Of a stretch of DNA of 64,000 nucleotides, positions 48,101-56,876 are shown piece by piece (positions within the stretch are counted from its first letter, which is position 1; the number at the start of each line of letters is the position of its first letter). A program made the translations under genes and the position numbers. The notes under the pieces were generated by a model that worked only from the letters and a program-made list of their open reading frames with translations, was not told the origin of the DNA and searched no databases. The stretch is from Congeria kusceri (lineage: Eukaryota > Mollusca > Bivalvia > Myida > Dreissenidae): assembly GCA_027627225.1 (NCBI GenBank), contig CM051034.1, positions 45,778,548-45,842,547 of the forward strand, given 5' to 3'.

Positions 48101-50181
48101 CTTGTTCCACGTATATTATCACTTGTCTCATTTGACTTGTTCCACGTATATTATCACTTGTCTCATTTGACTTTTCTGTGAACATATTTTCCTAATTTCA
48201 TTATAGAAAATTGCCAGTATTAGGAAATCCGTCTTGTTATCGACGCTAACTTATTTTAAAGTTAAAAAAGACTCGGTTTTTCGATCTAATGCATTTACTA
48301 AGAATCAAAACTACATCTTATACGGTTATGTTTTCTGTCTCGGTTTTTTTTTTTCAAAAGTTGTTTTGACTCTATCAATTTTTCTTTGATTCTTAAATAT
48401 TTCATTTAGTTTTGTGTCTGAATCAACATGATCCAATCGGTTTAACTTAGAATCTTAAGTATTTCATTTATGTTTTCTGAATCAACACAACGTCTCCTAC
48501 ATCTTTCATGACCCCGTTGTGGCGTGTTTCCTATATCTTCTAGTACCCCTTTGACACGTTTTTATTTCAAGACCCCGTAGTACGGTCGCAAATCATATTG
48601 CTAAATTTGTTCACGTGTCTCCTATATCTTTAAGGACCCCTTAAGTACCCCTTTAAGTACGGTCTCATACCATACACCAATGGCTGTCACGTATCTTCTT
48701 TATCTTTCATGACACCGTTGTCACGTGCCTCCGATATATTTCAGGTCCTTCTTGTCACGTGTCTCCCGTATGTTTTAGGACACTGTCGTCACGTGTCTCC
48801 TTTATCTTCCAGGACCCCGTTATCACGTTTCTCCTATATCTTTCAGGACCCCGTTGTCAAGTGTGTCCTATTTATTTCAGGACCATGTTGTAACGTGTCT
48901 CCTATATTTTTCAGAGCCTTGTTGTCACGTATTTCCGATATTTTTCACGACCCTGTTGTCACGTATATCCGATATATACCAGGACCCCGTTGTCACTTAT
49001 CTCCGATATCTTTCACGACCCTGTTGTCACGTATCTCCGATATCTTTTACGAACCTGTTGTCACGTATCTCCGATATCTTTCACGACCCTGTTGTCACGT
49101 ATCCCCTGTATATTTCAGGACCCTGTTCTCACGTGTCTCCTATATAGTTCAGGACCCCGTTTTCACGTGTCTCCTTTATATTTCAGGAGCCCGTCGTAAG
49201 ATCGCAGACCATATACACCAAAGGTTGTTTGAAGTCCATCACTGACATCATGAACGAAAACGTCATAGTGATCGGCGGCGTCATACTCGGGATATTGGCA
49301 CCCCAGGTTTGATTACATATCGATACTAGTTATAATTGAAATGTTTCGACAATTGCACTTGTGAGTCATTGACCGATAGCTATTGGATTGATAACCACGC
49401 CTACTTAGGTCAACCTCCGACAAACACCGGAGATGTCTTGTACAAACAATCGTTTACTGTCAATGGTGATTGTCAGAGTAAGGCGTGGTTATCAATTCGA
49501 TACCGTGTTGTCAATATACGTTTCCAGATTTTTGCCACTAACATATATATCCCCTCCCCAGCTATCGTTAGATGACTAATTTCTATTCATCAATAATAAC
49601 AAACACTTCACAAGCTTAATAAGACAGTTTCACATTTTTCGGCTGTGAGAAATAATTTTCTAAAAACCCCTTTTTCTGTTCTATATTATGTTTATTGTTC
49701 ATATTTCAAAGTCTGAAAGTCACATTGCTTGTTCAAAGGTAAACTTTGATGACTATATGTTATTTTTCGATAAAACGTTGCGACCTGGTAGACATAGCCT
49801 GGTATTTTTTTAGACAAAAAGGCAAAATAATTATCAAAATAATTATGTTTTGAAACTTAGACAGCATATGAGACAAGACGTTTCAATCGATTCTACAAAT
49901 TCCTTTTTTTAAATTCCATGTTTAAAAAAATGTGTTTTTTTTCCATCTCAAAACTGTGAAACTGTCCCTTTTAAACACGTGATATTCGAGTACATTCATT
50001 GGATAAAGCACTTGATTGATTTTCGTATGATAGACATTTGTGGAAACGTGAAAAAGTTCTTATATGAATGAAGGATGTGTTCTCATTTTTGCAGATGATT
50101 TTGAGTTGGTTATCGCGGAAGTTGACCACGCAGATTCTACGTCAGATGTCGAAATGGGGCAGACTCCCTAGACCAAGATAG
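39988..50181 (+). CDS. TspanC8-type tetraspanin, join(39988..40062, 42165..42353, 43755..43943, 45984..46127, 47667..47717, 49187..49306, 50095..50181)
   Basis: Seven coding exons give 284 residues, all introns phase 0 and GT/AG. Seen: TM1 (about 11-41), a small loop, TM2 (57-79) ending GWIGAFREN, TM3 (89-113), a large extracellular loop with CCG (154-156), an NCS glycosylation sequon (174-176), C188, SCC (193-195), C207 and C230, then TM4 (about 241-262) and a basic tail. Eight loop cysteines define the TspanC8 group (Tspan5/10/14/15/17/33), which in other animals carry the protease ADAM10 out of the ER and set its substrate choice, including Notch. YFNCS and the PFSCC word resemble Tspan33 most. 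The start ATG sits in ACCATGG. Every intron carries a tandem array or miniature element. A paralogue follows in the same orientation at 60793. Family assignment is firm; naming a specific subtype is not justified. Confidence 0.93.
40105..40255. repeat. CAT/CTC-rich microsatellite just after exon 1
   Basis: Imperfect CATCAT, CCTCCTC and CAACAACAA runs. The paralogue carries a similar CATCATC/GTCGTC stretch at the same place (60960-61040). Confidence 0.75.
41255..42120. repeat. 28-bp minisatellite in intron 1, about 30 units
   Basis: Unit GCCCTTGTTCACAGGTTGTC then TTAAATTT, with TTTACAGG variants. Each unit contains a pyrimidine-rich CAG|GTTGTC that resembles the real exon 2 acceptor (ccctgttcatag|GTGGTGTC) 45 bp past the array. 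Confidence 0.9.
42165..42353 (+). CDS. Tetraspanin 1, coding exon 2
   Basis: Acceptor gttcatag; 63 codons from VVSGAVVGLMIWILVLKEKK to FGWIGAFRENVCSLKV; donor gtaagt. Ends TM1, encodes the small loop and TM2. The paralogue's exon 2 has identical length and phase. Confidence 0.95.
42690..43375. mobile_element. Miniature element with TCCGTA-type subterminal repeats in intron 2
   Basis: The left arm at 42690-42860 is packed with TCCGTATCCGTATCAG-like words. The right arm at 43285-43375 carries the complementary GGATACGGATA and GGATCCGGATACGGACATG words. Same family as 8868-9375. Confidence 0.5.
43399..43730. mobile_element. Palindromic miniature element, copy b, in intron 2
   Basis: Contains both halves: GTTGTTTATCGGCCAATAAA and, 120 bp later, GTTGTTTATTGGCCGATAAA. 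Ends CTATAGAAAAATTAGTGA only about 25 bp before the exon 3 acceptor. Confidence 0.78.
43755..43943 (+). CDS. Tetraspanin 1, coding exon 3
   Basis: Acceptor cccgcctttcag; YYWVMTILFFLQIVAIIFVF (TM3), then RTQLGVYPEDSLKGAIRKY and DPDMQDLIDNFQKT; donor gtgagg. YRxDPDMQxLID is the conserved helix just before the CCG motif. Confidence 0.95.
44033..45107. repeat. (GAT)-based microsatellite, about 1.1 kb, in intron 3
   Basis: GATGATGATGTGGATGAT units with GATAAT and GATCAT variants. It is free of stops in several frames, so it creates false Asp/Val-, Met/Trp- and (antisense) Ile/His-only proteins. The preceding exon ends at a consensus donor, so this is intron. Confidence 0.97.
45114..45172. repeat. 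(TTA)n microsatellite
   Basis: About 19 uninterrupted ATT/TTA triplets. Confidence 0.97.
45257..45598 (+). mobile_element. Miniature inverted-repeat element (AAAGGGACAGTTTCACAG), copy 1, intron 3
   Basis: The left end TTAAAGGGACAGTTTCACAG and the right end ACTCTGAAACTGCGCTGTAA are inverted and imperfect. It is the reverse of the copy at 49619-49973. No coding frame. Confidence 0.78.
45667..45965 (+). mobile_element. tRNA-derived SINE, intron 3
   Basis: The head GGCCAGGCTAGCTCAGTCGG is a good A box region and GTTCGTGAGTTCACTCCCC is a degenerate B box, with GGCC ends pairing as a tRNA acceptor. A 200-bp body follows (GTGTAGTGGTTAACCGCTTA, GTGAGTAGGTTAACTGACTG) and an A-rich tail. It ends about 18 bp upstream of the exon 4 acceptor. 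Confidence 0.72.
45984..46127 (+). CDS. Tetraspanin 1, coding exon 4
   Basis: Acceptor attaatattccag; FKCCGTSNDDIGYKDW, YFNCS, FEFCAVPFSCCIQRD; donor gtaagc. Carries six of the eight loop cysteines and the N-glycosylation sequon. Confidence 0.95.
46150..47300. repeat. Intron 4 minisatellite, 34-41-bp units, about 30
   Basis: Core TTAAGAGATTAAGAATGCCC then TGAGTTAAGT, with a subtype carrying ACGTGTACTTA and another with GCATA. It starts about 25 bp after the exon 4 donor. Confidence 0.93.
47667..47717 (+). CDS. Tetraspanin 1, coding exon 5
   Basis: A 51-bp microexon-sized exon: acceptor tttgcattgcag, GDIPNLMCGKDMQSDEI, donor gtgagt. Supplies the seventh loop cysteine. Confidence 0.9.
47870..48115. 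repeat. Dispersed noncoding repeat (GCCTCCGAAGGCGG ... GACAGCACTTG), intron 5
   Basis: GCCTCCGAAGGCGGGAATAT and CTGTCTGTCCGTCC at one end, 'ttgaatactatcagcggtat' in the middle and CATGTGTCACATTATAGTGA then CAGCACTTG at the other. The same family recurs at 61465-61790 and in part at 63590-64000. Confidence 0.6.
48485..49186. repeat. 34-bp minisatellite in intron 5 running into the exon 6 acceptor
   Basis: Unit TTTCAGGACCCCGTTGTCAC then GTGTCTCCTATATC, about 15 good and several diverged units. The last unit is gtctcctttatatttcag|GAGCCCGTCGTA, which is the true 3' splice site and the first bases of exon 6. Confidence 0.93.
49187..49306 (+). CDS. Tetraspanin 1, coding exon 6
   Basis: EPVVRSQTIYTKGCLKSITD then IMNENVIVIGGVILGILAPQ; donor gtttga (weaker than the others). 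Carries the eighth loop cysteine and most of TM4. Its first four codons match the repeat unit of the preceding array. Confidence 0.92.
49619..49973 (-). mobile_element. Miniature inverted-repeat element (AAAGGGACAGTTTCACAG), copy 2, intron 6
   Basis: Reverse orientation of 45257-45598: it begins GACAGTTTCACATTTTTCGG and ends AACTGTGAAACTGTCCCTTT then TAA. The two copies could pair in the pre-mRNA across exons 4-6. Confidence 0.78.
50095..50181 (+). CDS. Tetraspanin 1, last coding exon
   Basis: Acceptor gttctcatttttgcag; MILSWLSRKLTTQILRQMSK then WGRLPRPR and TAG. Completes TM4 and gives a basic cytosolic tail. Confidence 0.92.
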   Translation: MILSWLSRKLTTQILRQMSKWGRLPRPR

Positions 50182-50334
50182 TCCGAGTGTATCAGAAGCT
50201 ATCCGAAATCAACTCAGATGAAATTCGACCAATCATATCAGCTTTTACAAACTGACCGTCCAATCAGAATGCGCATTGCAATTTGACAGTAGCAGTATTA
50301 ATATCCAAAACGTTAACTCTGTGATCGTTAAGGG

Positions 50335-50515
50335 AACAATGCAGTTTAGCATTGAAGCAGTTCAAGTTTATTGTTAATGCAGTTTAGCATTGTATCAGTT
50401 CAAGTTAATTGTTAATGCAGTTTAGCATTGTATCAGTTAAAGTTTATTGTTAATGCAGTTTAGCATTGTATAAGTTCAAGTTTATTGTTAATGCAGTTTA
50501 GCATTGTAACAATTC
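50335..50515. repeat. 38-bp tandem repeat, five units, in the tetraspanin 3' UTR
   Basis: Unit AATGCAGTTTAGCATTGTAT then CAGTTCAAGTTTATTGTT; each contains the small palindrome-like GCAGTTTAGCATTG. Confidence 0.88.
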
Positions 50516-50591
50516 AAGTTTTTTATAGCACAATACTTACACGTTAGTGCCTTTTTTAAGACATATTTTTTATTTCCGATATTTTGTCCTG

Positions 50592-50597
50592 AATAAA
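50592..50597 (+). promoter_or_regulatory. Candidate poly(A) signal of tetraspanin 1
   Basis: AATAAA, 411 bp after the stop and downstream of the 38-bp repeats. Confidence 0.5.
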
Positions 50598-50599
50598 TA

Positions 50600-51947
50600 G
50601 AAAATGAAACTTGTATAGCTTCAAAGCAAGCCATCAAAAGTAAAACTGAAATATTTTATAAAACCTTTCTTAAGTTTAAAACAAATTAACATTTCATAGA
50701 TACGATGTGAATAAGGCGAATAACCTGTTTTCAAAGGGTAAAATATAGGTTAACAAGATATCATTTAAACTAACTAAACCATTCAACATTCAGCTTGCAT
50801 CGTTGTTCGTCTTTTGCTGGACAATCACAATTGTCCGTAATGCGTATGCTCAAAATGATTGTATTAACATTAATGACATGCAAATTGCGATAGGCAATCA
50901 AATTATGCATATGTTGATCGACTACATCCAACTTTAAAAAAAAACACAAAGTGCATTTACTTATGTTTTTGTTTATGTTCATGTTGTTGTTATTTTTGTT
51001 ATTATTGGTGTTGTTGCAATCTTGGTTTACATTGATTGTAATAATTCCAGTCCATCATGTATATTTGCCAAGATTCCAAGTGTAGTTTAATCTCTGTCTT
51101 TTTGCATGAATACATCTTACAACTTTCACATCGTATGTAAATTTCCTTCAGCTTCTGATAGAATTGCAGTCTCTTTGTTTAATGGTTATTACTCGAACAA
51201 AATTGCAGTCGAAATATTTGTCAATTAAGCAAGTATTTCTATAAACCTGTTAACATTATGTTTTTATACATGCGTTGTAACGCCGCATATGCGACTCATC
51301 GCTAGAACGTAAGCGAACGCGTTTACGCAGTGATTTTCAACGCAAGTACATGCGGTAACGGTTTTGTTTTTGCGGCGACGCGCAACGCATATTGCAATGA
51401 GAATGGTTTTGTTGTTGCGGCGACGCGGAATACATATTGCAATGATTGTGGCATGGCTGTGCCCTTTGAATTACGGGTTCACAGTCAATCAAGCCTCAAG
51501 CTGGGTTTCTTGCCTCAAATGTTTCCTGAATGTTTTTATTTTGTTTTTACTCATCAATATTGAATTCCATTTATATATTGTTGCAATTTCTTGTCCTTTT
51601 TACATTGCTCTACTGTTTTGTTCGCATTAAAACTCTGATTTAAGCTTCAAAGAAAATGTTGGTTGTTGATGTATATTTTTAAAAGCTTTTACCACCATAT
51701 TTATGTATCAATTGACGTAATGTTGTGGTTTTTATTATGTTCAATAACATTCATATTGTTAAGACCTGTGATATAAGAGCGTGTATAATATACGATTTTC
51801 ACATCATTTATTTAAAAAAAATATGCAGGTAAAAGTGACAAAATAACTTCAAGTCAAATAGAAACAGAAAGAAATACAAACTGAGGAAAGAAACTCTAAA
51901 CTACCGTAAAACGTATTGACGCGATTGACGACTTTTGCATCGTTTAT
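50600..51947. other. No gene recognised
   Basis: AT-rich except for a GCGGCGACGCG-containing patch at 51350-51440, which is a two-copy tandem repeat of about 50 bp (GTTTTGTTKTTGCGGCGACG then CATATTGCAATGA). Confidence 0.45.
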
Positions 51948-52062
51948 TTAAGAAATAATTTTCGATTTTAAGTTGTTTATCTGTAAATAAGCAACGATTT
52001 TGAGTTCTGATGCGTAGGAATTAAACCACAAAGGCGTTAGCCCGATTGATTTTATATATGCG
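51948..52062. mobile_element. Palindromic miniature element, copy c (truncated)
   Basis: AGAAATAATTTTCGATTT, a degenerate GTTGTTTATCTGTAAATAAG and GATGCGTAGGAATTAAACCA are kept; the right half is missing. Confidence 0.6.
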
Positions 52063-53071
52063 CATCAGCACTATATTTGGCAACTATGTGTCTGTTTAAC
52101 AAAATGAAGTTATATTATACTTGAAATACACATTAAGCATATTCAATGCCTGGTTATTAGGTTTCGAATTATTGCCTTCAGTTGCACCTTTAAAGCTGAA
52201 TTGTGTACTGTGTGTATACACAATTTCGGTATAGGTACGCCCCTGCATTAATGAGTGTTTTCGACTGTACAGTGGTTAAAAGTTCTTCGTTTTACGTCAA
52301 GGGGTTTTCTTAACATTTCTTATGTTTTAAATCGAAATACGTGTATTTGACATGAACTTTATTGGTTATTTTATTAATTTATCTTTAAATGGGGCATTTT
52401 TAAGGTAGGTCGGGTAACCTGAAACAAACATATTTTTTACGCCTTAGTAATACAATTGTCATTTTATTTTTTACATTCGATTAATATTTCTTTTACGAAG
52501 ATATTGGGCATGCATACTTAATGTAAACAATTTTATGTATACAATATAAAGAGAAAAAATATAGAAACGTTTGTTTGACTTATAACTAAAAGAGAAAAAA
52601 ATGTCATTTTATAATATAAATGAGAAATATAAAGGCGTATACATTTAATAAATTATTAATAATTCATAATTTGTAAAAAAAAAAAACTGCTTGGAAAACA
52701 AAAATCTAGAATGGGTATCGAACGCACGACGTTGGAGTCTTTATAACAAATAAAAATTCACGATACGCTATGGGTTTATTATCTACGTCAACTTAGGTCG
52801 TACTCCCACAAACACCGTTGACAGTATACGAATGTTTTTACAAGACATTCCTTCAAAGAATTAAGTCCTAGCTTTATGGATGGCTAAACACATTGTCAAT
52901 CAAATCTCGTTGTATTGTCAATAATTGATACATACAGGTATAGCCCGGAAAAATTAACCTGACATTGACCTTTATGAATCAATATACTACAATTTCGTTA
53001 CGATGAATATATTAGTTTATGTCACGGTACGGAACTAAAGCGGTATTGGTGGTTGTTGTGTAGGCGGCCCG

Positions 53072-53142
53072 GTTAGCTTACTCGGTAGAGCACTCGCCCT
53101 GATAGCGAGAGGTCCCGGGTTCGAGTCATGGACTGGCTGCAC
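53072..53142 (+). other. tRNA-like module in left LTR
   Basis: Pairs as D arm GCTT..., anticodon arm CTCGC/GCGAG around CCTGATA, and T arm with GGGTTCGAGTC. The B box is exact for GGTTCGANTC, but the T stem is damaged by CATGG. Position 33 would be C, and the acceptor stem has a mismatch, so it is tRNA-like rather than a working tRNA gene. Confidence 0.7.
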
Positions 53143-53442
53143 ACTTTTCACCCCCACCCCCCGGCGACATTTGGCGCCCAACGTGTGACCGTGGCACGAG
53201 CAATTCTCATTAGAACCTGCGAGTGGATTCGTCGGGATCAGGTTTATACTGTTCCCAATGACTCGAATTCGAGAACAAATGCCAACTTGGCAGCGGAGAA
53301 TGTCACGGTACCGAACTAAAGCGGGATTGGTGATTGGTTTATACTGTTCCCAATGACTCGAATTCGAGAACAAATGCCAACTTGGCAGCGGAGAATGTCA
53401 CGGTACCGAACTAAAGCGGAATTGGTGGTTGGTGTGTAAGCG

Positions 53443-53513
53443 GTCCGGTTAGCTCACTCGGTAGAGCACTCGCCCTGATAGCGAGAGATCCCGGGTTCGA
53501 GTCCCGGACTGGC
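53443..53513 (+). other. tRNA-like module in right LTR
   Basis: The better preserved copy: GTCCGGTTAGCTCACTCGGT (A box), anticodon stem CTCGC/GCGAG, T arm CCGGGTTCGAGTCCCGG intact, and acceptor pairing 6 of 7 including G-U pairs. It ends GGCTGCA rather than with an unencoded CCA. Confidence 0.72.
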
Positions 53514-53759
53514 TGCACACTTTTCACAACCAGGCGACATTTCCGTACTTGAATCGAGTGAAAACGATGTAAGCGTATTCCACTGAAAATACAGTTATGG
53601 TATCAATTAACACGTGTACAAAACAAAAACAAGTATAAATATAGGAAATAGATCAAGCGTGTAATTTATGCTGATAGAGTTCATGAGTATATGGTTAATG
53701 TGTCTGAGCTATAGAAGTTCACACGGAACTGTTGATTATTTAAGCAGAATTAAACATTT

Positions 53760-54236
53760 AAAGGGACCTGTTCACAGATTGACGATTTGACAATTTTCAC
53801 ATGTTTTGTCACAGATTCCAAAGAGAAAAGAAAACTGTATATAAAGGAGCAGCAAAAAAGCACAACTGATATAGAAATATATTGGAAATAACGTTTCTAT
53901 GATTACTTACCATCAGTTTAAATAGATAAAATAATAAAGCGTTTGTAACGCAAAAACGATTGATTACTTTGGAGTGCTTCTGCTGCTTTCGTTGAATCAT
54001 TTACATAAAGAAATATTTCACGGATATGTACATAAATCACATTGGTCGAGTGGTTTGGGCGTCGTACTTTTTATCCGTGGGTCGTAGGTTCGATCCCCGG
54101 TGGCGGCACATTTTTACTTGTTAATGCTTTTCGTGTTATAATAATGTATTTCTTTACTTCAGTTGCTTGAGTTTTTCCAGTTTAGACATTTATTGGCATA
54201 TTAAAAAAATAAAAACATCTTTGAACAAGTCCCTTT
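53760..54236 (+). mobile_element. Terminal-inverted-repeat element (AAAGGGACCTGTTCA) containing a tRNA-like module
   Basis: The left end AAAGGGACCTGTTCAC and the right end TGAACAAGTCCCTTT are inverted with one mismatch over 15. The interior is noncoding and related to 58838-59784. A segment at 54046-54110 reads TTGGTCGAGTGG...GGTTCGATCCCCGGTGGCGG, with tRNA-like A and B boxes. Confidence 0.78.
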
Positions 54237-54621
54237 AAGTCCCGCATAAATTAATATGTGATAAAGGGGGTTTGAGAAAATAGGACCTGTCTCGCTGACT
54301 ATCTTAACCTTAATAGTGGTGTATTTTGGTCTTAAATTACACAGTTTATATAGTGTAGCGATGCGGGACATTGGTAAAGTATCGAGAGAAAACGCCTAAT
54401 AAAGCACTGAATTTATACTAAATCTGCCTGACACATAGGCTATTTTAGAGGGAGGGGGGCTCTAAAATAGTCCAACATTCGATTTTTGAACTCAAAATAT
54501 ATATATACACTTATGCATTTATGTATTTCGTTTCCACTAATGCGTTCTTCAATCAATTTATTGTCATAAGTCCACTGGTCGGTATTTATGTTAAAAATTA
54601 TCCCTTTTTGATATCTACCCC

Positions 54622-54722
54622 AATCAAAGAGGTCTAGAACAATAACAATACTCTACATATACTATAAATATACATTTTGAGTATATATAGGGTATTGTAA
54701 TTGTTCCAGGCCCCTTTGATCC
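54622..54722. repeat. 100-bp foldback
   Basis: ATCAAAGAGGTCTAGAACAA then TAACAATACTCTA pairs with TAGGGTATTGTAATTGTTCC then AGGCCCCTTTGAT, with about seven mismatches over 35 bp. A tiny inverted-repeat element is the simplest reading. Confidence 0.6.
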
Positions 54723-55073
54723 CAGTATGTTAGGGAGACTGAAAGGCGTTTGTTTGCGACTTTTTCAGTTGCCGAATATTCCCGCCCACTCTAAGGCGTA
54801 AAAAAATTGTGTTTGTTTCATGTTACCTGACCTACCCTAAAACGAGCCCCGACCCTAGAATATTTTATTGAGTGGGTTAGCCATTTTTTGTTTTATTTTA
54901 CTTTTTTTCAACAAGTAAATGTTGTTGTTTTTTATAAATAACTGTTTTGTTTGGATAGCATTCAAAAAAAAAAAATGTTTTATGATATTAGAGACATGTT
55001 TTTAATATTCATTCAGTTTTATAATCTTCCAGTTGACCATTTACCAAATAAATAAAATAATAATAAAATAATA

Positions 55074-55238
<165 letters not shown>

Positions 55239-55319
55239 GGGGGGGTGCATGTAACCTGAAACAAGCATTTTTTTGTGTACGCCTAACTCAACATCCTGTA
55301 GCCGCGCCTGTGACAGGGT

Positions 55320-55512
55320 GTACCATCCCTGGGCACGGATTCACCAACCCAGTACTATCCCTGGGCACGGATTCAGCAACCCAGTACTATCCCTGGGCAC
55401 GGATTCACCAACCCAGTACTATCCCTGGGCACGGATTCACCAACCCAGTACTATCCCTGGGCACGGATTCACCAACCCAGTACTATCCCTGGGCACGGAT
55501 TCACCAACCCAT
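55320..55512. repeat. 32-bp tandem repeat, six units
   Basis: Unit ATCCCTGGGCACGGATTCAC then CAACCCAGTACT, almost perfectly homogeneous, suggesting recent expansion. Confidence 0.93.
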
Positions 55513-55590
55513 TCTTAGACTTAAGACTTAAGAATGAAGAACGTTCTTCAAACTGTTCTCTTCTAGACAGGCTGTTAATTTGAACCTTAC

Positions 55591-55836
55591 CTGGGGCGAG
55601 TTGCTCAAAACTTGAACGCCGAGTTAAGCTAACAGCCGTTAAATTTTGGATAGATTTATTTATGCGAATGAAACATTACAATTTTAAATTGCGACTGTAT
55701 TCTATACCAAATGTTATGCTTAATAATGTACCAAATGTCTGATAAACAAGTAGCTTGTAGTATTTGCTTTATTTAAATCTAAGTTAACAGGCTGTTAGCT
55801 TAACTGGCCGTTACAGTTTTGAGCAACTGGGCTCTG
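55591..55836. mobile_element. 246-bp inverted-repeat miniature element
   Basis: Arms of about 50 bp: GCGAGTTGCTCAAAACTTGA, then AGTTAAGCTAACAGCC on the left, and the complement of CCCAGTTGCTCAAAACTG, then AGTTAAGCTAACAGCC on the right. The AT-rich spacer encodes nothing. Confidence 0.75.
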
Positions 55837-56548
55837 GTATTCACCAACGCTAAGTTCAGCATTCTTTATTAGAATGATTTATTAATGTCAAAAACAAAAT
55901 TGGTAACTGGCATACATGTATAAGTTAACGCACTAGTCTTTGTTCTTGAGCCTAAGTCTATTCTTTATTCTAAAGTCTAAGAATATGTAAGTGAACACGC
56001 GAAACAGGCTTTAAAAGAACATTGCCACGGGTGACCAAGCATGCGTGAATAGGGTATTACATTACACATATTTTAATCCCAACCCGGATAGTTGTTTGGT
56101 TTAGTTATTTATACACGCACGTACGCTTATGGGTAGATCGTGACAATGGTTTTGAGTCAACACCGCGTTGTATTAAGATTCAGGGTATTTATTTCGTTGT
56201 TCAGATAAAGTTCAGTCCGTAATTTCAGACCAGAGACTGTTTACATAAAATGGGGTAATTTATGACGGATTTGTGATAAACATTGATGATAACGTTTATT
56301 TGAATGAAAACATCGAGGCAAATATATTGAAATTAATTCAACTATAAACCGTGTGACAAAACAGTAAGTGAAAGATCGAATTGGAACAGGAAGTACCTAT
56401 CAGATACAGCTGGCGGTGAACAAATAAAGGTTTGTTATGTTCATGTTTATTGTTTCTTTACATTTGCAAAAAAAGTGTTTTTTGTCTATATGGTTAAATA
56501 GCTACCTTTGAAGCGAAAATATATTTGGTTTAAAAAGTACGCGTAATT

Positions 56549-56876
56549 TACGAAATAATTGTAGATTTATCGTTGTTTATCGGCCAATAAACAACGATTT
56601 GCAGTTCTGATGCGTAGGAATTCAACCACGAGGGCGTTAGCTCGAGTTGTTTAATAACCATGAAACAGAACGACAAAGAGTTGTTTATTGGCCGATAAAC
56701 AACGATAATGCGAAAATTATTTCGTTTCTAACATGATTTGACATATATTTTTGCAATTGTAATTGCAACTCTTGTTAATATGCTCCGCTAAGAATAGGAA
56801 TTTCTTGTTGCGTTTTTTATTGGTTAGTTTAACAATGATAATTTTGTTCTTTGTCTATAGAAAAATTAGCGATTAT
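56549..56876. mobile_element. Palindromic miniature element, copy d
   Basis: Most complete copy: GAAATAATTGTAGATTTATC, GTTGTTTATCGGCCAATAAA, the inverted GTTGTTTATTGGCCGATAAA, GCGAAAATTATTTCGTTTCT and CTATAGAAAAATTAGCGA. Confidence 0.8.

Larger units (their letters stand above)
53020..53539 (+). mobile_element. Miniature LTR-type retroelement (TRIM-like) with tRNA-like modules in both LTRs
   Basis: Two direct repeats of about 150 bp (53020-53169) and 144 bp (53396-53539) both start TGTCACGGTAC and end GGCGACA. The left one is followed after two bases by TGGCGCCCAACGTG, identical over 14 bases to the primer-binding site complementary to animal tRNA-Lys(CTT). A purine run GCGGAGAA immediately precedes the right repeat. 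The interior is only 226 bp and encodes nothing; 96 bp of it (53300-53395) is a tandem duplication of the interior end plus 40 bp of LTR. No clear target-site duplication is seen. Each LTR contains an A-box/B-box tRNA-like segment. Confidence 0.75.

Noticed and set aside
48709..49245. 178-codon frame overlapping exon 6 of the tetraspanin
   Set aside because: Minisatellite translation in a different frame from the exon; the exon frame is fixed by the downstream TM4 and stop.
53072..53513. Pair of functional tRNA genes
   Set aside because: C at position 33 before the anticodon, acceptor-stem mismatches, a damaged T stem in one copy, and location at identical places within long direct repeats.
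54046..54110. Functional tRNA-Lys gene
   Set aside because: The A box and acceptor stem do not fold; the segment lies inside an inverted-repeat element with a second copy at 59.7 kb.
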